Below, in pieces: positions 47,001-54,887 of a stretch of 64,000 nucleotides of DNA. The DNA comes from Strigamia acuminata. Taxonomy: Eukaryota; Arthropoda; Chilopoda; Geophilomorpha; Linotaeniidae. A program made the translations under genes and the position numbers. The stretch covers positions 7,564,001-7,628,000 of the forward strand of contig OX442323.1 in the NCBI GenBank assembly GCA_949358305.1, read 5' to 3'. A model generated the notes under the pieces. The model was not told where the DNA came from. It was given only the letters and a program-made list of their open reading frames with translations, and made no database searches. Each line of letters begins with the position of its first letter. The first letter of the stretch is position 1.

Positions 47001-47113
47001 GAATAAATAAATAAATAAATAAATAAAATTTAAAAGAAAAATGTTTTGTTTGCAGATACCTCGAGGAACTCGGCTACGAAACGAAGCAGGTGCACGTATT
47101 TGCAAATAATTAA
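23060..47113 (+). CDS. CYB5R4: CYB5R4 (Ncb5or): cytochrome b5 / CS / b5-reductase fusion, 12 coding exons
   Basis: This soluble flavohaem NAD(P)H oxidoreductase passes electrons from FAD to its own b5 domain. Exons: ~22961-23342 (ATG at 23060 chosen), 23406-23506, 23576-23742, 23808-23962, 24052-24084, 24150-24269, 24398-24538, 24606-24758, 25530-25686, 25991-26077, 27558-27716, 47056-47113. Phases agree and give 537 residues (human 521). Seen in order: the family signature GRSLMDWIRL; b5 domain with haem ligand HPGG and the second His in QAHSWVNY; CS domain starting YDWYQ; reductase with the FAD motif RSYTPIP, the FAAGTGVTPM nucleotide-binding segment and CGPTPF near the end. Upstream of ATG 23060 the frame stays open to the acceptor, so the N-terminus could be longer. 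The last intron is 19.3 kb. Confidence 0.92.
24759..25529. other. CYB5R4 intron, low-complexity sequence
   Basis: This 771-base intron holds a short tandem stretch at ~25157-25232 (GTGAAAAATGACGATTTT-like units) and otherwise unremarkable AT-rich sequence. No gene is seen. Confidence 0.7.
26357..26666 (+). mobile_element. hAT-type MITE with 8-bp target duplication in a CYB5R4 intron
   Basis: The element starts CAGGGGTTGGCAAG, a typical hAT terminus, and ends GCCAGTTGCCG. It is flanked on both sides by GCTTAGAG (26349-26356 and 26667-26674), an exact 8-bp target-site duplication. Internal sequence is A-rich on this strand. Truncated relatives occur reversed at 60600-60732 and 63480-63655. Confidence 0.82.
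26904..26944. repeat. 41-bp exact dispersed repeat, copy 1
   Basis: A 41-base stretch beginning GACTGTAAAAATATTTAGAC is identical to 60013-60053. Its position in the CYB5R4 intron and in the transporter intron suggests a common mobile source. The sequences diverge immediately outside. Confidence 0.85.
27920..28440. mobile_element. MITE of the GCATGCCGG family, copy 1
   Basis: The left end has TTACCGCATGTTGTACCG and TTACCATGCCGGTATAG; the right end has CCGCTTAAAGCGTGGTAAT. Its interior (the stretch around TATTCATCTGGGCTCTTTTA) aligns by eye with the copy at 43550-44226. A TTAGG-like stretch sits inside at ~28010-28070. Confidence 0.65.
31010..31440. repeat. Two adjoining tandem arrays (31-bp and ~30-bp units)
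   Basis: The first array (~31010-31185) repeats a 31-base unit containing GACCAAAACGACTGAATTCA about five times. The second (~31186-31440) repeats a ~30-base unit containing TTGATCAAAAACACTAAAAT about nine times. The units resemble each other, so one may derive from the other. The short ORF over it is a product of the repeat. Confidence 0.9.
32579..32636 (+). mobile_element. Solo terminal repeat of MITE family B
   Basis: The end of the inverted repeat (GGCTCGACCAATGGG to CAACTCGAGTATA) is present without the rest of the element. Compare 35334-35758 and 40611-41040. Confidence 0.8.
33070..33377. mobile_element. Foldback MITE with CTAGATTCACACTTGTG ends
   Basis: The left end CTAGATTCACACTTGTGTT is mirrored by the right end AACACAAGTGTGAACCTAG. 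The inner arms (TGCAATGCAAGGAAA / TTTCCTTGCGTTGCG) extend the match to ~45 bases. Confidence 0.75.
35334..35758. mobile_element. MITE family B, full copy 1 (425 bp)
   Basis: Terminal inverted repeats of ~70 bases start TACTCGAGTTGCA and end TGCAACTCGAGTA, next to TA dinucleotides. The interior contains AATAAAAAATGTTATTTCCA and a TGTACATTGTAATGCAATTC stretch. It is ~90% or more like the copy at 40611-41040 by eye. The family is non-coding and probably moved by a Tc1/mariner-type transposase elsewhere. Confidence 0.88.
36109..36300. mobile_element. Fragments of two MITE families joined
   Basis: Positions 36109-36232 match one end of the GCATGCCGG family (CTCCGCTTTAAGCGACATGC, then TTTTTACCGGTAGTCTGGTC as in the 57986 copy). 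From 36234 the sequence switches to an end of the GGTTCAAAAATATATT family (compare the reverse strand of 41500-41613). Confidence 0.65.
36439..36524. mobile_element. Short hairpin MITE, 86 bp
   Basis: TGTACACCTATGG near the left end mirrors CCATAGGTGTACA at the right end. Inner arms AAATCTTCACAT / ATGTGAAGATTT continue the stem around a ~24-base loop. Confidence 0.7.
36586..36640. mobile_element. pogo/Tc1-like terminal fragment followed by TTAGGT-like repeats
   Basis: TACAGTCGAATCTCGTTATA is a terminus commonly seen on pogo-like MITEs. A related but more diverged stretch lies at 38930-39046 and a distant one near 52080. It is followed by GGTTTAGGTTAGGTTAG. Confidence 0.5.
37537..37978. repeat. 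Tandem array of ~21-22-bp units (GCTTAAAAATGCAT...)
   Basis: About 20 copies of a unit made of GCTTAAAAATGCAT plus a T-rich linker. Two sub-variants (CTTTTTTT and TTTTCTTT linkers) form separate blocks, as expected from local amplification. ORFs reading LLKNAFS repeats here are artefacts. Confidence 0.93.
38930..39046. mobile_element. pogo-like MITE remnant
   Basis: The stretch begins TACAGTTGAAACTCTTAATA and contains repeated TTCGTTATATCGA strings in both orientations, ending TTATAAGAAATTCAG. This is typical of degraded pogo-type termini. Confidence 0.45.
40611..41040. mobile_element. MITE family B, full copy 2 (430 bp), nested
   Basis: Same terminal repeats as 35334-35758 (TATACTCGAGTTGCACTCAA at the left, mirrored at the right). 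The ends here are closer to perfect than in copy 1. It lies inside a family A element. Confidence 0.88.
41355..41613. mobile_element. MITE with GGTTCAAAAATATATT ends
   Basis: The left end ATGGTTCAAAAATATATT is mirrored by AATATATTTTTGAATCAT at the right. A second pair of the same tips flanks 49458-50309. Confidence 0.7.
42418..42588. mobile_element. GC-rich foldback MITE with TACCGTACCGCCTC ends
   Basis: TACCGTACCGCCTCATTTAA at the left mirrors TTAAATGAGGCAGTACGTA at the right. The ~120-base core is very GC-rich (several GCCCGG and CGCGCCGCC strings) in AT-rich surroundings. It belongs with the element at 49740-50055. Confidence 0.8.
42687..42919. mobile_element. Near-perfect palindromic MITE with GTAGCTGCATTC ends
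   Basis: Arms of ~85 bases begin GTAGCTGCATTCAAAAACT and are mirrored at 42840-42919 almost without mismatch. Each arm includes a TGACGTCA palindrome (a CRE-like site). A diverged partial copy starts at 58573. Confidence 0.85.
43550..44226. mobile_element. MITE of the GCATGCCGG family, copy 2 (677 bp)
   Basis: The left end ATACTGTATTACCTAACATT is mirrored at the right by ATGTGAGGTAATACGGTAT. Sub-terminal GCATGCCGG motifs recur near both ends. The interior aligns by eye with 27920-28440. Confidence 0.75.
45886..46305. repeat. 20-bp tandem array (CTCGAGAAATATCGCGAAAT), about 21 copies
   Basis: The unit is exactly 20 bases and alternates CGAGAAATAT with CGCGAAATCT or variants (CCCAAAATCT, TACAAAATCT). 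It is CpG-rich for this AT-rich intron. The long - strand ORFs here (FSRFRDISRDF repeats) are artefacts of a period that is not a multiple of three. Confidence 0.94.
47056..47113 (+). CDS. CYB5R4: Last coding exon of CYB5R4
   Basis: After the acceptor TTTGTTTGCAG, a 58-base exon encodes YLEELGYETKQVHVFANN and stops with TAA at 47111-47113. It completes the phase-2 codon left by the exon ending at 27716 and corresponds to the C-terminus that follows CGPxPF in this family. It is 19.3 kb from the previous exon and too short for ORF finders. Confidence 0.85.
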
Positions 47114-47999
47114 CTGATACGATGAGGATCCCGCGGTTGGAGCTGACAGCTGAGCTTAAGTCGGTGGCCCGTGAAAAGCGCAATTGTGGAAGCGCGCAAG
47201 CAAAAGAAATGCGAACTGTCAAGTGATTTTTATTTTTATTTTTATTTTTGTTGGATTATTTTTGTTTGTGTAATTTTTTTAATTTGTTTAAGAGTTGGGT
47301 TGGTTGTTTATGTTTATGTGCGATATTTTGTGCCGCTTTAAGGCGTTTAATTAGATTAAAATGTAGTGATATGTTTAGTGATTTTGTTTGAGCTGGTGGA
47401 AGACGTTGTAAAGCGCGGAGGGTTCGGTCGTTAAATTTTTATGTTGGTTGTTTATCGACTGGCAATAATCCTGGAAAATAATCTCTTCTTGCTGGTAATT
47501 GTGTTTGAAGTTGGGTTGGTTAATGCAGTCTTGAACTTGCGTGTGTTAGGGCTTGAGGCTCGAGATTTGGAGCAATTTGCGAGTTTGATGCAGGGACTAG
47601 TGATAAGGTTCGGGAAAAATGTTGCAGTTTACGGGCTATGTTGTCGGTGCTGAGATCTGGGGAATCTAGGTTGGTTCGAATGAAAATAGTTTGCGAGTTT
47701 TGGATGTGATTTTTTTTTTTTTTTTTTTTTTTTGGTGGATTTTGTAATTTTAATCTCGTGGATGGTGTTTGAGATTTGTAATGGTTTGTGTGTGTAAATG
47801 GGATTGGTAGGAATGAGTTTGCGCGTTGGTGTGGTTGTTAGGACAATTGCCAAGTGAGTTGATCAATGGCTGATGGTTTGGATGGTTTTTTTTTGGAAGA
47901 TATTTTAATTGTGGGAATTTTTCGTAATTTTTTTTTAAGTTTTGGAAAATTGGTTTAGAAAATTAATGTTTTTTTCAAAATTCTTGAGAAATTTATTTT

Positions 48000-48475
48000 T
48001 TTCCGGAAATTTTTTGGAACATGATTTTCCGGAGAAATAATTGTTTCGAAAACTTGATTTTCCGGAGAAATAATTGTTTCTAAAACTTGATTTTCCGGAA
48101 AAATAATTGTTTTGATAAATTCGATTTTCCGGAAAAAAAATTGTTTTGAAAACTTAATTTTCCGGAAAAATAATTGTTGAGAAAGAAATTTTTTTCCGGA
48201 AAAATAATTGATTTGAAAACTTGATTTTCCGGAAAAATAATTGTTTAGAAATAAATTTTTTTCCGGAAAAATAATTGATTTGACAACTTGATTTTCCGGA
48301 AAAATAATTGATTTGAAAACTTGACTTTCTAGAAAAATAATTGTTTGAAATAAATTTTTTTCCGGCAAAATAATTGTATGAAATAAATTTTTTTCCGGAA
48401 AAATAATTGATTTGAAAACTTGATTTTCCGGAAAAATAATTGTTTTGAAAAATTTATTTTCCGGTGCAATAAATA
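48000..48475. repeat. Tandem array of ~33-bp units with a TTTTCCGGAAAA core
   Basis: About 14 copies of a unit containing TTTTCCGGAAAAATAATTG followed by a variable TTTGAAAACTTGA. The core TTCCGGAA is itself a palindrome. The - strand ORF over it is an artefact. Confidence 0.92.
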
Positions 48476-49739
48476 ACGTTTGCATTTGGATACAAAGTCT
48501 CACAGAAAATCTCGTCGTTTACTCCCATCAAGTAAAAAAAAAAAATTCTTTCTACATTTCCTTTGAAATAAAAATAGATTCGAACTGAGATGCATCGGGA
48601 TGAGTTTTGACTTACGCCCCCTCTTGTCCGCAGTGGGAGGCAGATGGAAATGTCGCGGCGAAATTTAACTCGGAACGAGAGAGGAGTGAACGTGTCGGGG
48701 GCATTTTAATAAATCCGTTCGCCAGATGGCGCCCACCCGCTCTCCGAGGTGATTGGAACCGAGTTCTTTGGGCCTGCTAACCGACGACTGTTCGCAAGCT
48801 GACGCCATCAAAGATGAACCCCTCTATAACCCATATTTGATCTATCTCGATAGGAATACGAATAGAAAAGAAGATTACATTTTTCTTCAAAATGGCTGTT
48901 TGATAAAGAGATTGACACATTACGAAACAAAGAACGCGGAAAAGATATTGAAAAAAACTTATTACTTCAAGATACGTCGAATTTCGAAAAATAAAAAAAT
49001 TTAAATTTTCAAAAAAAAAAAAAAAATGGCGGAGGCTTCTTTTGGAGTAATTTTCATTTAGGCCTAAATCCCGAAGGGAATTGCAATAATTTTCTTGTTG
49101 ACAGATATCGTCATTGCATTTTTCTTTGCAGAGGGTTTTTCTTAATTGGAACTCAGTAAAGTAACTTTTTTTTTCTTTTCTAGAGGAAGAAAGTGATAAG
49201 AAGGAGCTTTTCTTTATCGTCTTGGGATTTAAGAGGAAGTAGGTCAGATTTTTTTTTTACGACATCGAAAGGATGATTGCTTGGACTAGCGCGAAACCGC
49301 GTCGCTTCTCATTGCAATTGACCCGTGACGACAAATAACGTCGTCTTGACTCGAAAAATGTCTATTTCCGATACTTGTTTTCAGAAATTCGAGTTGGCCG
49401 AAGTAAAAGGATTGCGTTTATCAGGTGTTTATAATGATTTAATTCTTGCAAATTCGTATGGTTCAAAAATAACATTAGGCGCGTTTAAAGTTTAGGTTTT
49501 TACAGTTTTTATTGTTTCTATTAACGGTCTGGGCATTAAAATCAACAAATAAGCATCATCAAGAACGAAAACCACGACTGGAGTGGTTTATGAATCGGTT
49601 TATGCCGGGATTTGGTTTTTACAACCAAATTCATAATGGCCACCCCGAAAGTTAGATCGACGATCAGTTGTCATGACCGCTGAAGAAAGACAAGCCATCA
49701 TTAGACAAAAGAAGATATATGTATACATATATATATATA

Positions 49740-50055
49740 TACCGTACTGCCTCGATTTAACGCCGGGGCGTTTATTTATTTTTTTAAGTCAATCCCCCCC
49801 CGGCGATTATTCAAAGCCCGGCGATTATTCGCGCCGGGCGTCTAACGGAAAAAAAAGGTTTTCTACCGCCGCCACCCAATCGTTTACGTTTAATTACCGT
49901 ATATTTGTTTAAAAAACGTTTAAACCCGGCGTTTAAACAAACCCGTCGTTCATTTAAGGCCGGCGTTTATTGCCTTTTCGTTCTCAGTTTGGCCGGCGCT
50001 TAATCAGGAGCCGGAGTTTAGATACGATCGGCGTTAAATCGAGGCAGTACGGTAT
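49740..50055. mobile_element. MITE with ATACCGTACTGCCTCGATTT ends
   Basis: The left terminus ATACCGTACTGCCTCGATTT is mirrored by AAATCGAGGCAGTACGGTAT at the right, a perfect 20-base inverted repeat. The interior is rich in GGCG and CCGGCG strings. It is related to 42418-42588. Confidence 0.85.
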
Positions 50056-50287
50056 ACCGTATTTTATCGATTAAGAGCCGCGGCTCTTATTCAAACTGCC
50101 ATTTTTGTCAGCAATTACAATTTTGGTTTTTCGTTTGTTCGAAGTGTACCTTCATCGTTTGTTAGGTTAAATACGGAAACAATGCCGTACTTTTGCAAAA
50201 ATACGGTATTTTTGGTGTCTCAGCCGCGGCTACTGTCTGATGGCGGCTACAATTCGAGGGCGACTCTTAATCGGTAAAATACAGTAT
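50053..50287. mobile_element. MITE with ATACCGTATTTTATCGATTA ends
   Basis: The left terminus ATACCGTATTTTATCGATTA is mirrored, with a few changes, by TTAATCGGTAAAATACAGTAT at the right (quoted match is to 19 bases). The sub-terminal GAGCCGCGGCTC is a palindrome. It directly abuts the preceding MITE and shares its TAT. Confidence 0.75.
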
Positions 50288-51980
50288 ATAAAATATATTT
50301 TTGAACCATCTAGAGGAATTTTGTTAGTTGGGGGTGGTAAAGTGACAATTCGAGGCCCTAGATAGTGTTTTTTCGGTGGTTTTTGAAATTTTTTATTTTA
50401 TTTTTTGTTGTTTTTAAGTTTTTGTTGGACGGATGTATGTTGAGTGGGTAGTGGGATATTTCTTGGCTTTATACGAGATTGCTTTCTCTCTCAACGCACA
50501 GGAGCGTGTAAAGGGCGATTTACGATGGGATGGCAGCATCAATTCGATATTTAGAGGACTCTCTCTCTTTCTCTTTTTCTATTTCTTTCGTTTATTTATT
50601 CGTATAGCGTCGAAAAATAATTTTTTTTTTTGAAATTGAATTTTGATTATTCAGTTTATCGAGCAAAAGTTTAATTTTTTTTTTCGAGTAATTTGTTTTT
50701 ATTTTTATTTTTATTTTTTCAAAATAAAAATCTTCGAGTTGCACTTTTAGGAAGTTGAAAAATGAGGTATTCCGCGAGGCTTCTCGCATTAATTTCAACT
50801 GAAACGAGGCAAGTGACAAATTATATGCGATTTGAATATATGAAAATAGCAGAGGGGGTCAAAAACCTCGAATTTATAATTTTTAACCAAACGAAAATGG
50901 ATTTATTTAAATGAATAATGCAACAAAAAAATCACATGAAATCTGTGACAACTCAATTCAATTTTTTTAAAAAAATTTTTTTAATTATAATTACTGATTA
51001 AAAAAAAATAATTTAAAAAAAAATTAAATTGATGTTCGAGGGGGCATGGAAAGTGCAAATTAATTGCATGTTGGGTTTTTCTTGCAGATGACTGTCGATA
51101 AACACGTCACGAGTTAGTTGAGCATTGAAACGCGACGCAAATTGGTTCGAAAATTCGACGTTTTGTTGCTGCAATTTGATTGCTCAAGTGGTTAACAAAG
51201 AGAAATGCATTAGAAAACCAAAGCCACGTTTTTTCACTTCCTCTTCATTAATCATTTGGAAAACACTTGCAAAATCGACAGCGTGTGTTGAAACACATTA
51301 TCTAACGTTACAAATTGTTTTTGTTGTCGAGAAAAAGTTTAAAAAGGAAAAAAAAAATTTAAATAAATTTTTTTTTTTAGAATTATTTTTTTTTTTTTGG
51401 AAAATTTATTTCTCGAAAAGTCAAATTTGCACTTTTAATAGACACCATGAAAGGGTCCCCCGTTGTGCCGTTACCGTGACAACTCAGCTGGATTCCAATG
51501 TGCCGTGAGGTTGCATCAATTTCTAAGCTCGTTCGCTGCCCCTTTCCCCCTAAATCTTTATCTACGGGAGGAAAATTGGGAAGAAAATGACATGTTTGAG
51601 TTTCCTTTTAGCCACGAGGGGGAGCGATATCAAACTCGTGTTCATTTCTGATTAAATAAATAGAAAATTTTTATTTTTGTTTATTTTTCTGTTTTTTTTT
51701 TAATATAAATTTTTCGATATGAAATTGGTTTTGAAAGTCATTTAAAATTTTTTTTTTTATTTCTTGTTATGGAGACAAAGTAGAAGAGAATTTTTCTCTC
51801 TTTTTTTTATCGCGCAATTATTCAAATTTAACGACGCTTGCAGAAACTGTTTGAAAATATTGTTGAGCTTAGCAAAACATTGGGCTTACGGCCGAATCTA
51901 CATTGTTATTAACGTTGAAATGATTTGGCAAATCTTCCCCAGGGGTCGTCGAACTAACATCGAAGTTTTTTGGAATTAAA

Positions 51981-52610
51981 GCCGCGATCGAGTCGTTGTG
52001 TTTTGGACATTTTCCGCACGAGGGCGCATGTACAACGGATACGGACTCACCAAAACTTGGTGTGTAATCATTAAATAGTACAGTGGAGTCTCAATTATGG
52101 GAACACCGGTTATACGAACGATGGGTTATCCGAACAGCAGTAAGCGATTTTTAATTAATTTTTTGTCGGATTTTTTAATGTTTTTTGATGATTTTCACTT
52201 ATTTTTAATCGATTTTTAATGTTTTTTGATGATTTTCACTTATTTTTAATCGATTTTTAATGTTTTTTGATGATTTTCACTTATTTTTAATCGATTTTTA
52301 ATGTTTTTTGATGATTTTCACTTATTTTTAATTGATTTTTAATGTTTTTTGATGATTTCCACTTATTTTTAATTGATTTTTAATGTTTTTTGATGATTTT
52401 TACCTATTTTTAATGTTTTTTGATGATTTTCACCTATTTTTAATCGGTTTTTAATGTTTTTTGACGATTTTCACCTATTTTTAATCGGTTTTTAATGTTT
52501 TTTGACGATTGTTATCCATTTTTGGTCGGGTTGTTTTGTTGGATTAAAGGAGCGATCGAGTGGTCGTGTTTTGGACACTTTCCGCACGAGGGCGGCGGCG
52601 CAAACGGCGC
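51981..52610. repeat. Direct duplication flanking a 41-bp tandem array
   Basis: A GC-rich segment with GCGATCGAGT, GTGTTTTGGACA and TTTCCGCACGAGGGCG occurs at ~51982-52035 and again at ~52549-52610. Between them, 52150-52520 holds about nine copies of a 41-base unit containing TTTTTAATGTTTTTTGATGA. A degraded pogo-like tip (GGTTATACGAACGATGGG) sits at ~52080-52140. Confidence 0.8.
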
Positions 52611-53094
52611 ATGTCCAATTTGAGGATGATAATGTCTTTGTAGAGAGTTAATGTTAGGTTTTGGGCAGATTCTAATTAAAGAGTGTGGGACGAGTCACGC
52701 CATGTGTGCACTTTGCAGCCGTTGCTGGCATTTTGTGCACTTTTTTTAATGTTGCGGTTAAATTTATTCCGTATCTCGTGGCAAGGCAAAACCTTGAGTT
52801 TTGGGCGTGGTGGAGAAAGTTTGTGTGATGAAATAATTTGAGAATCAATTCGCGTACTGAGTTATGTAAATTCTAAGCGAGTTGAAAAGATTTCACGTAT
52901 ATGATGAATGTATTTCAATTGGGCCTAACGATGGGTTATTTGCGTCGGAATCGTGCACAAATAAATGAGTGAGTTGAAAGAACCTGCCTAGAATTTTAAA
53001 AATTAATATCAAGTTTTTCTTTTTTAATTTTTTTAATTTATTTAATTTTTTTTTTAAAATTTAATATAATTGTTTATTTATTTTTATGACAAAA

Positions 53095-53200
53095 ACTGAT
53101 TAAATTTGGTAAAAACTGATAAAATACCGTAAAAATTGATAAAAATCTGGTAAAAACTGATAAAATCTTGTAAAAACTGATAAAATTCGGTAAAAGTTTG
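53095..53200. repeat. Short tandem repeat of ~16-17-bp TAAAAACTGATAAAAT units
   Basis: Six imperfect units in AT-rich intergenic DNA. No coding significance. Confidence 0.75.
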
Positions 53201-54502
53201 TTTTGATTTGAAATATATTGAAATTCCGTCTTATTAATTTCCAAACAACGAATTGAATCTCCAGAGAGATAACAAATCTTTTGCCCTTTTCATCTGCGCA
53301 TATCTGCATTAATAAATTGATATTAGTTGTCCCCGAGCGGCCGAAATGGAATTTCCAAAAGCCGTGATTGAAATCAGTTGTGGCGGTCAAGTTTACATCG
53401 AATGGAATGCGATAAATTGGTTGATTTTAATCGATTTTGGCGCCATTTTGCCATTTCTGACACCTCTAATCGCTTGTTTTCGCAATCTAGAAGATGAAAA
53501 ACAAAAACAAACAAAGAAATTAATAGTCAACAAGGATTAGCGGGCGAATTATGCTGAAACGAGAGAACCGGAATTTCGAGTGTCATAATGGTCGGCGGCC
53601 ATTAATTCTCGTCTAGTTTCAACTTTTCTCCACTAATTATTATTACGTTCCCGCCTTGGAATTTTCTTGTACGCCCTTTTTCCTAATGAGATTAAAACCG
53701 ACTTGCACTACACTTTTTTCCATACACTCAATTTTCCTAATGTAATTTTACCCGACTTCTCTCTCTCTCTCTTTTAATTTTCTTTCTCCATAAAAATTCC
53801 TCGTTTGGAAAAAAAATTAATTTTTTTTTTTTTTTTTTTTGTAATTAGAAATCGATTTTTGGTGAGCACAAAGTGACATACACGAGGGCGTAATAAGAAG
53901 AGAGAGAGAAAAATGTTTGGTAGTCCATTACAGAATATCTTTGTTTTCTTGCGGTTTTTATCAGTGGTCAGGCGAGCAAGTTACGTGACCTCTCAACATC
54001 TGCTTGCGAGTTTGTGAGGTAGATGGATGCGAGGGCACCCTGGGGATGACCAGTATGGGGTTGTGTAACCATGGAAACAAAGTGCGTGAGGGATTGTAAG
54101 CATTGGCAGTTGATTATTTTTCGTTTTGTTTGTTATGTTTGCTATTGCTATTGCGAAAAAACAAAAAAAAACCAAAAAAAAAAATCGATTTTCTCAATTT
54201 ATTTATTAAAAATTGAGAAAAAATTTTTTTTGTCGATTTTATTTTATTTTATTTACCGAAAATTAAGATTATTTTATCTTTTTTTTTTATTTTTTTTTTC
54301 ATTTTTTTTTTCAAGCAATTTCCGTCTCCGGATAGCAGCGAAAAGCGCTCCGCCGGGGGTCCGTTGAGTTTGGTTGAGTTCCCGTGCAATTAGCATTGAC
54401 AAAACTGAGTCGGCGCATGACGTCAGCCGAGGTATCCTCCTCCGACTAGTTGCACTCATTCGGCGCTTGGCGTCGAGTCGGGGCGGTTTGCCCGACTTGG
54501 CG

Positions 54503-54887
54503 ATGCTGCCCGATGGCAGCATCGCATCCGACGACACCAATCCGCCAGGACCCCCCGCGCCTTGTCCCCATCACGCCCTCCTTTCGCGTCATGAGAGCAG
54601 CCAAAGCGCACACAGTTGTCACTCGTCAACAACCACGGGCAGCGGTCTCCAGCCCACGTCGCCGATGCGCGCCGCACGCAGCGCGCACATGACAAATACG
54701 CCGGGACACGAAGCCCGCGCCTCCGCCACGATCCGACAACACTACTATCCGGAAGGCGGGTGGGGATGGCTCATTACCGCCTGTGTTTTCATGGTGCACG
54801 TGCTCACCACCGGAATGCAGCTGTCCTACGGGATACTACTCGTCGAGATTGTGCGCCATTTTGGAACCGAATACATTACCGAAGCTG
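54503..54887 (+). CDS. SLC16-type monocarboxylate transporter, first coding exon
   Basis: Monocarboxylate transporters are 12-helix plasma-membrane carriers of lactate, pyruvate or related compounds. The exon encodes a Ser/Pro/His-rich cytosolic N-terminus and then YPEGGWGWLI, the family signature ([D/E]GGWGW) at the start of helix 1, followed by the helix 1 segment up to HFGTEYITEA. It ends with the donor CTG|GTAAGT at 54888. The ATG at 54503 is the first in frame; the frame is open further 5' but without ATG. No second exon is recognised before 64000, so the next intron is over 9 kb and the member of the family cannot be named. GC content is much higher than in the surroundings. Confidence 0.85.

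Larger units (their letters stand above)
27717..47055 (+). other. Giant last intron of CYB5R4 (19.3 kb) packed with MITEs and tandem arrays
   Basis: The donor AA|GTAAGT at 27717 and acceptor TTTGCAG at 47049-47055 join codons in phase to give ...CCNK-YLEELGY..., matching the family C-terminus. Long stretches hold no gene; the recognisable content is listed separately. The parts 28440-31010, 33800-35300, 37000-37450, 39050-40540 and 44230-45880 are AT-rich sequence in which I see nothing definite. Confidence 0.85.
49458..50309. mobile_element. GGTTCAAAAATA-ended MITE invaded by two ACCGTA-type MITEs
   Basis: The outer tips are ATGGTTCAAAAATAACATT (49458) and AAATATATTTTTGAACCAT (to 50309). 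Inside lie two further inverted-repeat elements placed end to end, at 49740-50055 and 50053-50287. Confidence 0.6.
47114..54502. other. Intergenic region between CYB5R4 and the SLC16 gene
   Basis: No protein gene is recognised. The region holds the tandem arrays at 48000-48475, 52150-52520 and 53095-53200, nested MITEs at 49458-50309 and several long T or A runs. The part just before 54503 is probably promoter and 5' UTR of the transporter. Small ORFs at 48753-49004, 51125-51508 and 53346-53540 lack any support. Confidence 0.7.

Noticed and set aside
47955-48503. 182-codon minus-strand ORF with IIFPEN repeats
   Set aside because: Translation of the TTTTCCGGAAAA tandem array.
53346-53540. 64-codon ORF with a hydrophobic stretch
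   Set aside because: No family resemblance, no splice context and a length expected by chance.
54374-54502. Longer N-terminus for the transporter
   Set aside because: The frame is open but holds no ATG before 54503.
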